Assembly (NCBI RefSeq): GCF_002220365.1
Contig: NZ_MTHB01000126.1
Coordinates: 62,001 to 126,000, forward strand
Length of the DNA stretch: 64,000 bases
Origin: Caballeronia sordidicola
GTDB lineage: Bacteria > Pseudomonadota > Gammaproteobacteria > Burkholderiales > Burkholderiaceae
Direction of reading: 5' to 3'
The notes under the pieces are model-generated. The model was not told the DNA's origin, ran no database searches, and saw nothing but the letters and a program-made list of their open reading frames with translations. Shown piece after piece: positions 33,612 through 42,525 of this stretch (its first letter is position 1; the number at the start of each line of letters is the position of its first letter). A program made the translations under genes and the position numbers.

Positions 33612-34904
33612 CTACCCGCCGATCACCCCGGTTCGCATCAACGCCTCGATCTGCGCGTCACCCATGCCAAGCACGTCGCGCAGCATGGCGCTCGTGTGTT
33701 GTCCAAGCATCGGCGGCGCCTGATCGTACGCAACCGGCGTAGCCGATAAACGCAGCGGACTTGCGACCGTCGGCGCAACGCCCGCAACGGGATGCGGTAT
33801 GTCCCGCGCCGCGCCGCGAAATTGCGCCTGATCGGAATCGAAAGCCTGCGCGATATCGTTGATCGGCCCGCACGGCACGCCGCACGCTTCGAACGCGTCG
33901 ACCCATGCGTCGCGAGGACGCGTCATGAAGACTGCCGCCAGCTGCGGCAGCAATTCCGCCCGGTTCACGCTACGCCCGCTATTGGTAGCGAAGCGTGCAT
34001 CGAGCGCAAGTTCCGGCACGTTCATTGCGGTGCACATCGAACGAAACTGGCTGTCGTTGCCGCATGCGACGATCACGTGGCCATCGCTCGCGGCAAATGT
34101 CTGGTACGGCACGATGTTCGGATGCGCATTGCCCATGCGCTGTGGCGCGATGCCCGTGGTGAGATAGTTCATCGACTGGTTCGCGAGCATGGCGAGCTGG
34201 CAATCGAGCAACGCGATGTCGAGATGTTGCCCGAGCCCGCTTTTTTCGCGCTCCAAAAGTGCGGCGAGCACGCCGGTGGTTGCGTACATGCCGGCCATCA
34301 GATCCGTTACGGCCACGCCGACTTTTTCCGGGCCGCCGCCCGCTACGCTGTCGGGCTCGCCGGTAATGCTCATCAGCCCGCCCATTCCCTGGATCAGGAA
34401 GTCGTAACCCGCGCGCGGCGATAGCGGGCCGCTCTGTCCAAAACCCGTCACCGAGCAGTACACGAGCCGCGGATTGAGCGCCGAAAGACTTTCATAGTCC
34501 AACTGATATTTCCTGAGTCCCCCGACCTTGAAGTTTTCGACGACCACGTCGCACGACTTCGCGAACTCGCGGATCAGCGCGGCGCCTTCGGGTGAACTCA
34601 TGTCGATGGCAACCGACTGCTTGTTTCGGTTCGCGCACAGGAAATAGGCGCTCTCCGATGTATCACGGCCCTCGGCGTCGCGAAGGAATGGCGGGCCCCA
34701 TGTGCGGGTGTCGTCGCCCGTGCCCGGACGCTCGATCTTGATCACTTGCGCCCCGAGATCCGCGAGATTTTGCGTGCACCACGGCCCCGCCAGCACCCTC
34801 GACAGATCCAGCACGCGAATGCCATCCAGCGGCCGTTTTCTTGTCGTATGCATGGTCGCGCCCGGGTTTTCCGGCGTCGGTTGATTCTTGCTGTCCTGCA
34901 CCAT
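33612..34904 (-). CDS. CaiB/BaiF family (class III) CoA-transferase
   Basis: This 430-residue enzyme moves CoA between carboxylic acids, as in formyl-CoA:oxalate or succinyl-CoA-dependent transferases. Motifs include LDGIRVLDLSRVLAGPWCTQ, VIKIERPGTGDDTRTWGPPF, SVTGFGQSGPLSPRAGYDFL and the catalytic aspartate in VAVTDLMAGMYATTGVLAAL. The C-terminal block ACGVPCGPINDIAQAF is typical. The start at 34904 follows AGGTG by 2-3 bases. It stands alone, so its substrate cannot be read from neighbours. Confidence 0.93.
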   Translation of the reverse strand: MVQDSKNQPTPENPGATMHTTRKRPLDGIRVLDLSRVLAGPWCTQNLADLGAQVIKIERPGTGDDTRTWGPPFLRDAEGRDTSESAYFLCANRNKQSVAIDMSSPEGAALIREFAKSCDVVVENFKVGGLRKYQLDYESLSALNPRLVYCSVTGFGQSGPLSPRAGYDFLIQGMGGLMSITGEPDSVAGGGPEKVGVAVTDLMAGMYATTGVLAALLEREKSGLGQHLDIALLDCQLAMLANQSMNYLTTGIAPQRMGNAHPNIVPYQTFAASDGHVIVACGNDSQFRSMCTAMNVPELALDARFATNSGRSVNRAELLPQLAAVFMTRPRDAWVDAFEACGVPCGPINDIAQAFDSDQAQFRGAARDIPHPVAGVAPTVASPLRLSATPVAYDQAPPMLGQHTSAMLRDVLGMGDAQIEALMRTGVIGG

Positions 34905-35218
34905 TTCACCTCGTTCGTTTCAAGCCGGGTTCTGGCTGATCGGCCCGTTCATGACGGGGAAAATGCGAATTGGCACGCCTGCTCGGGCGGCTGGCGGAGA
35001 ACCGCATCGTCTGATGCCGTCGATTGTAGCCAAGTCGCCAGATAGGGCGTCCCGGTCCGGCGTTCGCCAGTTTGTCTAACTCGTATATTCCGACGCGCAC
35101 CAGCCAATCGACAGGATCAAAATCACGGAATACGGTCGAAATATTTGTCAGGTACCGGAATATTCCGTGAGCATCATCCGTTTATCCCGTACCTGCACAA
35201 TGGAACGAGACAAACAAC
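34905..35218. other. Region between CoA-transferase and secreted-protein gene
   Basis: This 314-base stretch has no gene. A perfect 12-bp palindrome CGGAATATTCCG lies at 35156-35167, 51 bases before the secreted-protein start. The GGAATAT it contains recurs upstream of the PEBP gene. Confidence 0.5.
35156..35167. promoter_or_regulatory. Palindrome / possible ECF-type -35 upstream of the secreted protein
   Basis: CGGAATATTCCG is a perfect palindrome. GGAATAT is followed about 15 bases later by CCGTTTA, similar in layout to ECF sigma promoters (GGAA...-N15-17-CGT). The locus encodes an ECF sigma factor about 600 bp downstream. This is a suggestion, not an established site. Confidence 0.35.
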
Positions 35219-35593
35219 ATGAGAATGCGAATCCCGATGCTCGCTGCAGCGCTGACCCTCTCCGCGGCCGCCAGTCTGGGTGCCCATGCTGCCTCGCCAA
35301 TGGCCGGAGGCGGTATGTACACCGACGCGAAAGGCATGACGCTCTACACGTTTGACAAGGATCCGGCGTCGGGTCCGAGCGCGTGCAGCGGCGGTTGCGC
35401 CCAAGCGTGGCCGGCGGTAATGGCCGATGGCTCGGACAAACCCCAGGGTGACTGGACCATGATGCCCGCAGCCGATGGCGGCAACCAGTGGGCATACAAG
35501 GGCAAGCGCGTGTACACGTTCGCGAAAGACAAGAAACCCGGCGATGCCAACGGCGAAAATTTCAAGGACATGTGGCATACCGTGAAGCAGTAA
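35219..35593 (+). CDS. COG4315-type secreted repeat protein
   Basis: This 124-residue protein has a cleavable signal peptide (MRMRIPMLAAALTLSAAASL ending near AHA-A). Two copies of the PF03640-type repeat follow: TLYTFDKDPASGPSACSGGC with AQAWPA, and RVYTFAKDKKPGD. The paired cysteines in the first repeat are typical. Such proteins are periplasmic, of unknown function, and often lie beside ECF sigma factors, as here. Confidence 0.88.
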   Translation: MRMRIPMLAAALTLSAAASLGAHAASPMAGGGMYTDAKGMTLYTFDKDPASGPSACSGGCAQAWPAVMADGSDKPQGDWTMMPAADGGNQWAYKGKRVYTFAKDKKPGDANGENFKDMWHTVKQ

Positions 35594-35761
35594 GCGGGAT
35601 GCAACAAGCTTGAAGCAACAAGCGTGAAGCAGCAAAACGCCATCAGAGCGATGCAGACCAGCATGAAGCGATCGATGGCCACTGTGCACGTGCGGCAATA
35701 TCGTCGTCACGGGAACAGCGGCCCGGAGCGTTGAAAGTGAACCAGTCATGAGCATAGGCCG

Positions 35762-36280
35762 TTGAGCTTCGATACCGACCTCGTTGGAGTTCTGCCGCAG
35801 TTGCGGCGTTATGCGCGCGCGCTAACGGGAGACCGTGCGTGGGCCGATGACCTCGTGCAGGACGTGACCGAACGCGCGCTGGGCCGGTCGAAAGGATTTC
35901 GCGTCGGCAGCAATCTGCGCGCATGGCTGTTCACGATCATGCGCAATCTCTATATCGATCAGTTGCGCGGCCGGCGCGATATTGCCGTCGACGATGAAAC
36001 CGCGCCCTGGCGGCAGATGGCCGCGCCCGTGGGCGAAGTCGACGGGCTCGTGCTTCGTGACGTGCAACGCGCGCTATATTGCCTGCCGGTTGAGCAACGC
36101 GAAGTCATGCTGCTCGTCTGTGTCGAGGACATGAGTTATCAGGAGGCATCCGTGGTGCTGAACGTGCCGGCCGGAACGGTGATGTCGCGACTATCGCGGG
36201 CGCGTGAACACATGCGTGTGCTGCTCGGTGAGGAACCGGGCCGCAAATCGGCATCGTTGAAAATCGTGAGTGGCACATGA
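35762..36280 (+). CDS. ECF-type RNA polymerase sigma factor
   Basis: This 172-residue group IV sigma factor has region 2 (RYARALTGDRAWADDLVQDV and LRAWLFTIMRNLYIDQLRGR) and region 4 (LPVEQREVMLLVCVEDMSYQ and EASVVLNVPAGTVMSRLSRA). It should direct RNA polymerase to a small stress or envelope regulon. I start at TTG 35762, the only in-frame start that keeps region 2 complete; the Shine-Dalgarno is weak. Its stop overlaps the anti-sigma ATG (ATGA). Confidence 0.92.
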   Translation: MSFDTDLVGVLPQLRRYARALTGDRAWADDLVQDVTERALGRSKGFRVGSNLRAWLFTIMRNLYIDQLRGRRDIAVDDETAPWRQMAAPVGEVDGLVLRDVQRALYCLPVEQREVMLLVCVEDMSYQEASVVLNVPAGTVMSRLSRAREHMRVLLGEEPGRKSASLKIVSGT

Positions 36281-37071
36281 CGAATCCCGAACGTCCGGAA
36301 CAGGCGGAAGCGAGCGCGGCAGCCGATGAGTTGCGCGCGCTGTCCGCGTTCATCGACGATGAAGCGCCGGAGGCCGAGCGCGCTGAAACCGCTGCGCGCA
36401 TCGCCCGCGATCCGGCGAGCGCGGCGACGGTCGCCGCGTATCGGGCGCAAGACAATGCGCTGCGGGCGCTGTTTGCCGCCACGGCTGACAAGGAACCTCA
36501 AGTCGTGGTGGTGCGTCCGCGCAGGCGTTATCTGATGGCGGCGAGCTGGCTGGTGGTGGGGATCGCATGCGGCTTCCTGATGCATATGCTGTTGCCGGTC
36601 CTCGATCAGGATCGCCCGGCGCCCACGTTCGCGCAACGCGCGGATATCGCTTACGCGGTATATGCGCCTGAGCAGCGGCACGCGGTGGAAGTCGCGGCGT
36701 CGCAGGAGGATCATCTCGTGACGTGGTTATCCAAGCGGCTCAACCGCACCTTGATCATTCCCTCGCTGCACGAGTATGGGTTCGAGCTGGTCGGTGGCCG
36801 CTTGTTGCCCGGCGAGGACGGACCTGCGGCGCAGTTCATGTATCAGAACGCCAGCGGCGAACGGCTCACGCTGTACATGACAAGCGGCTCGGGCAAGCAT
36901 AAGGACGAGTACGCCATACGGATGTTGCGCGACGGCTCGCGACGAACTTTCTACTGGACGACCGATCACGCGGGTTACGCGCTCTCCGGACAGATCGGTG
37001 AGGCGAAGCTCCGTGCCATCAGCTTCGATACCTGCGCGGCCTTAGGCGGCGATCCGAAGAAATGGCAGTAA
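36277..37071 (+). CDS. Anti-sigma factor, single-pass membrane protein
   Basis: This 264-residue protein follows the ECF gene with a four-base overlap. The N-terminal part, LSAFIDDEAPEAERAETAAR, resembles the helical anti-sigma domain but lacks the HxxxCxxC zinc motif. One membrane helix spans about residues 87-107 (LMAASWLVVGIACGFLMHML). The periplasmic C-terminal domain (ADIAYAVYAPEQRHAVEVAA, LVGGRLLPGEDGPAAQFMYQ) presumably senses the signal. This fits inner-membrane sequestration of the sigma factor, with release by an unknown periplasmic cue. Confidence 0.88.
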   Translation: MTNPERPEQAEASAAADELRALSAFIDDEAPEAERAETAARIARDPASAATVAAYRAQDNALRALFAATADKEPQVVVVRPRRRYLMAASWLVVGIACGFLMHMLLPVLDQDRPAPTFAQRADIAYAVYAPEQRHAVEVAASQEDHLVTWLSKRLNRTLIIPSLHEYGFELVGGRLLPGEDGPAAQFMYQNASGERLTLYMTSGSGKHKDEYAIRMLRDGSRRTFYWTTDHAGYALSGQIGEAKLRAISFDTCAALGGDPKKWQ

Positions 37072-37167
37072 GCGGTTTTCCGGATCGCGGCGCTTGAAGG
37101 GACGGGAATATATCGGGCGCACGCGGTAACTAGAGCGAAGTTATTGAGACCCGAGGCCAGAAGAACA

Positions 37168-37740
37168 ATGAAGAATGATCGAAGCAGCATGTGCCGCGCG
37201 AAGCGGCTTTTGCGCGTTGCCGCGATAGGCGCGGGGTGTTTGCTGAGCGTCGCCGCCATCGCCGATGGGCGCTTCACGCTAACCTCGCCCGGCCTCGCCG
37301 ATAACGCCACCCTCGATTCCCGGCATGCCGCCAGCGCGCAGGATTGTGGTGGCAAGAACGTCTCGTTGCCGCTGGCGTGGAGCAATGCGCCGTCAGAGAC
37401 CCAAAGCTTTGCGGTCACCATCTTCGATCCCGACGGCGCTCGCGGCCTGGGCATCGTGCATTGGATTCTCTACGGAATTCCTGCTGCGACGACCGCGCTC
37501 GGGGAAGGCGGGCCGCCGCCGGCAGGCAGTGTGGGCGGAATCAACCGGACGGGGAAGGACGGTTATTACGGGCCCTGCCCGCCGCATGGCGACGCACCGC
37601 ATCACTATGTCGTGCAAGCCTACGCGCTGGATCTCGCCGCCAACGCCCTGCCCGCCGCGCTCGATCGCAACGCTTTGATCGCGGCGATGAAGGGTCACGT
37701 GCTGGCGTCGTCGAGTATGGTGGTGCGGTACGCGCGTTGA
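37168..37740 (+). CDS. YbhB/YbcL-type phosphatidylethanolamine-binding protein (PEBP)
   Basis: This 190-residue secreted protein has a signal-like N-terminus (RVAAIGAGCLLSVAAIADG). The PEBP core carries SLPLAWSNAPSETQSFAVTI, FDPDGARGLGIVHWILYGIP and GYYGPCPPHGDAPHHYVVQA, including the conserved DPD and GPCPP-x-H ligand-site motifs. ATG 37168 is preceded by AGAAG; a TTG at 37144 is in frame. It lies 96 bp after the anti-sigma gene on the same strand and may belong to that regulon. The ligand is unknown. Confidence 0.9.
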   Translation: MKNDRSSMCRAKRLLRVAAIGAGCLLSVAAIADGRFTLTSPGLADNATLDSRHAASAQDCGGKNVSLPLAWSNAPSETQSFAVTIFDPDGARGLGIVHWILYGIPAATTALGEGGPPPAGSVGGINRTGKDGYYGPCPPHGDAPHHYVVQAYALDLAANALPAALDRNALIAAMKGHVLASSSMVVRYAR

Positions 37741-37800
37741 TAACCGCGATGCGTGATCAAGCAGTACACGCGGTACAGCAATGCATCGCGGCGCAGGCCT

Positions 37801-39318
37801 TCAGACTTCATCCGTCGCCGCGAGTCCCGCCCTCGTCTGCACGCGCCACGCACGTGAACCGCCAAGGAAGTCGACCCAACCGAGCGCCGCGCCCGTATGG
37901 CGCAGCAACTGGAACGTGAACGGCTCGACAATCGCCGTCACGACCGCCATCCACAGGCTCGACCCGGCGGTGTCTCCCGTCCAGCGCCGGTACAGATGCA
38001 CGGTCCATAGGTGGAAGGCGAAATCGATAAGAATCTTCCCGCCGATCACGCTGAAAATAGGCAGCACAATCGCGCCGCGCCGATCCACGATAAACCCCAG
38101 CAGCAGCGCAAACGCCGTCAAGCCGTAGATGGGCTGCACGGTATCAAAGGCCTTCACGGGCAGCATCAGCAAACCGAGCGTGCCGTAACGCCGGTTGCCG
38201 GTCATGTCGCGATTCCAGTACTGCGTCTGCAAAAAGCCCGCGAACCAGCGCCGCCGCTGGCGCATGAAACCGCTGAACGAACTCGGCGCGTCCGTGATGG
38301 CGTGCGCGTTGCCCACCACCCGCACGTCCCAGTCCAGACCGTGATCGACGGCATGACGACGCAGCCGGTGAATCAGCTCGTAATCTTCCACCAGGCATTG
38401 CGGATCAAACCCGCCGACGGCCAGCAGCGCATCGCGGCGAAACGAGGCGAACGCGCCCGAGATCAGCAGCAGGCTATCGGCGCGCATCCACGCAAAACGC
38501 GCGATGAAATTGCGGATGTATTCATACGTCTGGAACCACTGGAAAAAGCGCCCGCTCATCGTTTTACTGCACACCGGAACCAGGATACCCGCCGCTGCAA
38601 CCAGATTCGGTCGCGATGCAAACGCACTGCGCATGGCCAGAACGGCGTCGTCAGCGAGACGCGTATCGGCATCGACGGTCATGACGATCGGCGTACTGAT
38701 CTTTTCGATTGCCGCGTTCAGTGCGCGTGCCTTGCCGCCATGCGCCACGCGTAGCCAGAACAGCGCCGGGTGCAGCGTCGACGCCGCGCTCAGCTCGCCC
38801 TCCGCCGGCGCGACGAGACCAAAACGTTGCGTAAGAAGCTCGGCGGTGGCGTCGGAAGAACCATCGTCGGCAATCACGATTTGCGCCGCGCCGTGCGTTT
38901 GCCCGAGCAATTTCGCGAGCGTGTTGGGCAGCACGGCTGCCTCGTTATGCGACGCCACGATCACGCCGAGCTTCGGCAAACCACGTTCGCGCTGCTTGCG
39001 ATCAAGCGGCTTGCGCGGCCTGACGAGCGTCCACGATTTCGCCGCGACGAACATCAGCAGCAAGGTGTCGTAGACCACGTAGGCAATGCCCGTCGACCAT
39101 GCCACCACGCCGTGCAGGAAGAACGCGCGGGCGAACAGCACGAGCCACAGCAGGACCACGCCGCCGTGAATCAGCACGCTCGCGAGGGTCACCGGGCGAG
39201 GCGCCAAGCGCGGCGAAGCCTGCGCGAGCGCCTCTTCCAGCGATCGCTTCACAAGCGGATCCGGTTGGGCCGGGGTCTTTTTCGTTCGCATGGGAACGGC
39301 GTGAAGTTTCACATCCAT
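37801..39318 (-). CDS. Family-2 membrane glycosyltransferase
   Basis: This 505-residue protein has two N-terminal helices (SVLIHGGVVLLWLVLFARAF and following), then a GT2 catalytic domain. The domain has VIVASHNEAAVLPNTL, IADDGSSDATAELL, the metal-binding TVDADTRLADDAV, EDYEL and the QRRRW acceptor motif typical of processive synthases. About three helices follow. It probably makes or exports a polysaccharide or modifies an envelope lipid; the product cannot be read from the context. The start ATG 39318 overlaps the upstream cytochrome b561 stop (TAATG), so translation is coupled. Confidence 0.87.
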   Translation of the reverse strand: MDVKLHAVPMRTKKTPAQPDPLVKRSLEEALAQASPRLAPRPVTLASVLIHGGVVLLWLVLFARAFFLHGVVAWSTGIAYVVYDTLLLMFVAAKSWTLVRPRKPLDRKQRERGLPKLGVIVASHNEAAVLPNTLAKLLGQTHGAAQIVIADDGSSDATAELLTQRFGLVAPAEGELSAASTLHPALFWLRVAHGGKARALNAAIEKISTPIVMTVDADTRLADDAVLAMRSAFASRPNLVAAAGILVPVCSKTMSGRFFQWFQTYEYIRNFIARFAWMRADSLLLISGAFASFRRDALLAVGGFDPQCLVEDYELIHRLRRHAVDHGLDWDVRVVGNAHAITDAPSSFSGFMRQRRRWFAGFLQTQYWNRDMTGNRRYGTLGLLMLPVKAFDTVQPIYGLTAFALLLGFIVDRRGAIVLPIFSVIGGKILIDFAFHLWTVHLYRRWTGDTAGSSLWMAVVTAIVEPFTFQLLRHTGAALGWVDFLGGSRAWRVQTRAGLAATDEV

Positions 39319-39920
39319 TACGGCACCATCCGCGTGATTACCGACTTCTTGTCGATCCACTGATGCTTGAGCGCGCCGCCCACGTGCATCGCCAAGAGGG
39401 CGTACAGCGCGTAACCCAGCCACGTATGCAATGCGCCGAAGCGATCGTGCAACGACTCCTTCAGGACCGGATCGAGATGCATCACGAAACCCACACGTGG
39501 CCACGGAATCAGGCCGAACAGATGCATTGGATGCGTCGCGGCGTCTTTCCACGCCGAGTCGTGCAGCCAGCCGGACAGGGGTAGGCCGATCATCAGCAGA
39601 TACAACAAAAAGTGCGCGATGTGGGCGGCCATGTGTTCCCACTTCGGAAACGCCTTCGGCAATGGCGGCGGCCGATGCGAAACGCGCCACAAGATACGCA
39701 GCAGCACCAGCCCGAGAACCGTGATGCCGATGGACTTATGGGTATCGACGATCCGCCGTACCCATGAATCGGGGAACGATTCCGCCGTCAGTCCCAGCAC
39801 GACGTTGCAGATAATCAACAACGCGATGAGCCAGTGCAGGACCATCGCGGTGCGCGTGTAGCGCAGCGGCATCACGGTCTGGGGCGGTTCTGACACCACG
39901 TTGGCAGCTTGCGTGGACAT
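39318..39920 (-). CDS. Cytochrome b561-type membrane protein
   Basis: This 200-residue four-helix protein resembles bacterial cytochrome b561 (CybB-like). It begins RYTRTAMVLHWLIALLIICN with a haem histidine, then DTHKSIGITVLGLVLLRILW, HIAHFLLYLLMIGLPLSGWL and LHTWLGYALYALLAMHVGGA. The helices carry conserved histidines that can bind two haems and pass electrons to or from quinone. GGAG lies 5 bases before ATG 39920. It is coupled to the glycosyltransferase downstream. Confidence 0.92.
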   Translation of the reverse strand: MSTQAANVVSEPPQTVMPLRYTRTAMVLHWLIALLIICNVVLGLTAESFPDSWVRRIVDTHKSIGITVLGLVLLRILWRVSHRPPPLPKAFPKWEHMAAHIAHFLLYLLMIGLPLSGWLHDSAWKDAATHPMHLFGLIPWPRVGFVMHLDPVLKESLHDRFGALHTWLGYALYALLAMHVGGALKHQWIDKKSVITRMVP

Positions 39921-40096
39921 TGAAACTCCGTGCGTAAATGGGGGATCGGCTGGATAGTTCTTTCTGCAACCTGTCGCGCCGGGTTGGTCTATCCAAGCGC
40001 GAATCTTTGCAGTCGACACGATCCAAACGCACCGTGGCACCGGTTTATTCCATCGATTCTGCGGGAAAACGCGAACTTACGTTTGTAGATGAATTG

Positions 40097-41053
40097 TCAG
40101 GTGAGATGTTGAAAGGGTTCGATGGCTTCAGCGCTCTTCGGCGACGCAAATGCCAGCACCGCTTGAGCGAATCGCAACGCGGCAGGGTTCGCGGCGTCGC
40201 GGCGCGTGACGAGGTGGAGCGGCGCGGAGAACGCTTCGTCGCCGCCAACAGCGCAATACACCACGGTTTCCTGCTGGTATCGCTGCATGGATGCCGGCAC
40301 GAGCGTGATGCCGCCGCCCGCCGCCACCAGGTTGATGGCGCTCAGCATGCGCGGCACTTCGCTCACCACTTCCGGCTTGAATCCGGCCGCCTCACACGCG
40401 CGGATAAAGTCAGCGTACATGCCCGGTGCGCCCGGCCGCCGCACGAAGATAAACGACTCGCCGGCAAGCGCCTTCAGCGGCACACGCGGCTGTTTGCCGG
40501 GCCGCACGCCGTTTGCCGGCAGCAGCGCATGCCCGACCGGCAACACGAGCACCATGCGCTCCTCGTGCAGCAGGTCGAAGCGCAACTCCGCGGGCATCTC
40601 GATCGGCTTGCGCAAGATGCCTGCATCGACGCGTCCATTCATCATCCGTTCAATGATGTCAGCCGCATTGATCTCGTTCAGGTCAATGGCAATATCTGGA
40701 TGCGTCGCGCGAAAACGGCGGATCGCGGCGGTGGCAAGCGGGTGGAATGCTGCCGAACTCGTCAGCGCGATCCGCACGGAGCCGAGTTGGCCGTTCGCCA
40801 CTCGCCGCGCATTGACCACGCCTTGATCGAGCGCGTCGAGCACGGCGCGGGCATCGACGACAAAAGCAGCCCCTGCCGATGTCAGTTCCACCCCGCGCGG
40901 CAAACGCGTAAAAAGCGCAAATCCCAATTCGCGCTCGAGCTCCTGAATTTGCTGCGACAACGGCGGCTGCTGAATATGCAGCCGCGCCGCCGCCCGCGTG
41001 AACTGGCGCTCTTCGGCAACGGTAAGGAAGTACCGCAGGTGACGCAGTTCCAT
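40097..41053 (-). CDS. LysR-family transcriptional regulator
   Basis: This 318-residue protein has a standard N-terminal helix-turn-helix (MELRHLRYFLTVAEERQFTR, ARLHIQQPPLSQQIQELERE) and a periplasmic-binding-protein-like effector domain. The domain sequence DAGILRKPIEMP and GGGITLVPASMQRY resembles BenM/CatR-type regulators of aromatic-acid genes. It is divergent from an MHS transporter that it probably controls. An ATGGC-N3-GCCAT inverted repeat lies between the genes at 41080-41092. Confidence 0.94.
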   Translation of the reverse strand: MELRHLRYFLTVAEERQFTRAAARLHIQQPPLSQQIQELERELGFALFTRLPRGVELTSAGAAFVVDARAVLDALDQGVVNARRVANGQLGSVRIALTSSAAFHPLATAAIRRFRATHPDIAIDLNEINAADIIERMMNGRVDAGILRKPIEMPAELRFDLLHEERMVLVLPVGHALLPANGVRPGKQPRVPLKALAGESFIFVRRPGAPGMYADFIRACEAAGFKPEVVSEVPRMLSAINLVAAGGGITLVPASMQRYQQETVVYCAVGGDEAFSAPLHLVTRRDAANPAALRFAQAVLAFASPKSAEAIEPFQHLT

Positions 41054-41079
41054 TGAGATGCCTCACATACGTGACAGAT

Positions 41080-41092
41080 ATGGCAATGCCAT
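41080..41092. promoter_or_regulatory. Possible LysR-type binding site
   Basis: ATGGC and GCCAT are perfect 5-base arms separated by AAT, in the 118-base divergent region between the LysR gene and the transporter. The position fits a LysR recognition site; the assignment is inferential. Confidence 0.45.
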
Positions 41093-41171
41093 CCGATATG
41101 TATTTTACATTTGCCACTGCGTTTCGTACTCTTCGATTCAAATACACATAAATGCACGGATCCGGAGACAT

Positions 41172-42524
41172 ATGGAAACCACTTTCCCACCGAATGCGGC
41201 CGACCATCCGCCAGCTTCATTGGCGTCGCTCAGCAAGTCGCAGATTCGCCGCGCCGTGCTGGCGTCGGTGATCGGCAACGGGCTGGAATGGTTCGATTTC
41301 CTGATCTACGGCTACTTCGCGAAAATCATCGCGCACGTGTTTTTTCCGGTCGGCAACGCCGCGCTTTCCACAACGCTGACACTCGGCACGTTTGCCGTCG
41401 GATTTATCGTGCGGCCGCTCGGCGGGATCGTGATAGGCGCGTATGCCGACCGCGTCGGGCGCCGCAAGACGCTCTCCATGCTCATTTTGATGATGGCCGC
41501 CAGCACCTTGTTGATGGGTCTGACTCCCGGCTATTCGAGCATCGGGATCGCTGCGCCCTTGCTGGTACTGCTTGCACGCGTCATGCAGGGTTTATCTGTC
41601 GGCGGCGAGTTCGCCACGGCTGCCGCGATGCTCACGGAATATGCGCCGCGTGGCAAAAAAATGTACTTCGGCAGCTTCCAGATGACATCGCAGGCGGTGG
41701 CGCTGGTGCTGTCGTCGGCGTTTGGCTATTTCCTGACGTCGAATCTGGACCGGGCATCGCTCGAATCCTGGGGCTGGCGCGTGCCGTTCCTGGTCGGCGC
41801 GCTGGTCGGACCGGTGGGGTTCTACATCCGCCACAAAGTCGCGGAATCGCCCGAGTTCGTGGAGTTGCGCGAACGTCTCGGCCACGCGCCGCGGCAGAGC
41901 ATCCGCGGTTTTTTCCGGCAACGCGGCGACGCGTCGTTGTGCGCGATGGGCGTGATCATCGTCGGCACGGCAACGAATTATCTGTGGCATACGTTCATGC
42001 CGCTGTATGTCGAGCGTCAGTTGCATTTGCCGCTCAAGAACGCGTTGTTCGGCACGGCGGTGTCGGGGCTGGTCTCCATAGTGGGCTATCCGCTCGCGGG
42101 AAAACTCGCGGACCGGATCGGCGCTTACCGGCTGTTCTTTCCGGTGACTATCGTGTGGGTGGTGATCGCGTATCCGCTGTTTGCGTGGGTGCTCGCGTCC
42201 CCCACGCCGGGCCGCGTCTTCGCCGCGCAAATGGTCGCGACCGTGGTGCTGAGCCTGATGTCGGGACCGCATCCCGGCATGCTCACGCAGTTGTTCCCCA
42301 CTGCCACGCGCTCTACCGGCGTTGCGCTCTCGTACAACATCGCGGTGACTATGTTCGGGGGCCTCGCGCCGCTGACCGTCTCCACGCTGATCACTGTGAC
42401 CGGATCGAATATCGTGCCGGCGTATTACCTGATCTTCGCGGGCTTCGTGTCGCTCGCGCTGGTCGGGCTGACACGTTCCGGGCAACGTCTGCGCCGCGAT
42501 CCCGATGCCCTTGCGCTGGATTGA
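41172..42524 (+). CDS. MHS-family (metabolite:H+ symporter) MFS transporter
   Basis: This 450-residue, 12-helix transporter starts METTFPPNAADHPPASLASL. The family signatures are SVIGNGLEWFDFLIYGYFAK, the motif-A loop GAYADRVGRRKTLSML and GLSVGGEFATAAAMLTEYAP. MHS proteins import carboxylates such as citrate, ketoglutarate, shikimate or aromatic acids. GGAG at 41164 precedes the ATG. It is divergent from a LysR regulator and followed one base later by a hydrolase gene, suggesting a small uptake-and-cleavage operon. Confidence 0.93.
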   Translation: METTFPPNAADHPPASLASLSKSQIRRAVLASVIGNGLEWFDFLIYGYFAKIIAHVFFPVGNAALSTTLTLGTFAVGFIVRPLGGIVIGAYADRVGRRKTLSMLILMMAASTLLMGLTPGYSSIGIAAPLLVLLARVMQGLSVGGEFATAAAMLTEYAPRGKKMYFGSFQMTSQAVALVLSSAFGYFLTSNLDRASLESWGWRVPFLVGALVGPVGFYIRHKVAESPEFVELRERLGHAPRQSIRGFFRQRGDASLCAMGVIIVGTATNYLWHTFMPLYVERQLHLPLKNALFGTAVSGLVSIVGYPLAGKLADRIGAYRLFFPVTIVWVVIAYPLFAWVLASPTPGRVFAAQMVATVVLSLMSGPHPGMLTQLFPTATRSTGVALSYNIAVTMFGGLAPLTVSTLITVTGSNIVPAYYLIFAGFVSLALVGLTRSGQRLRRDPDALALD

Positions 42525-42525
42525 A

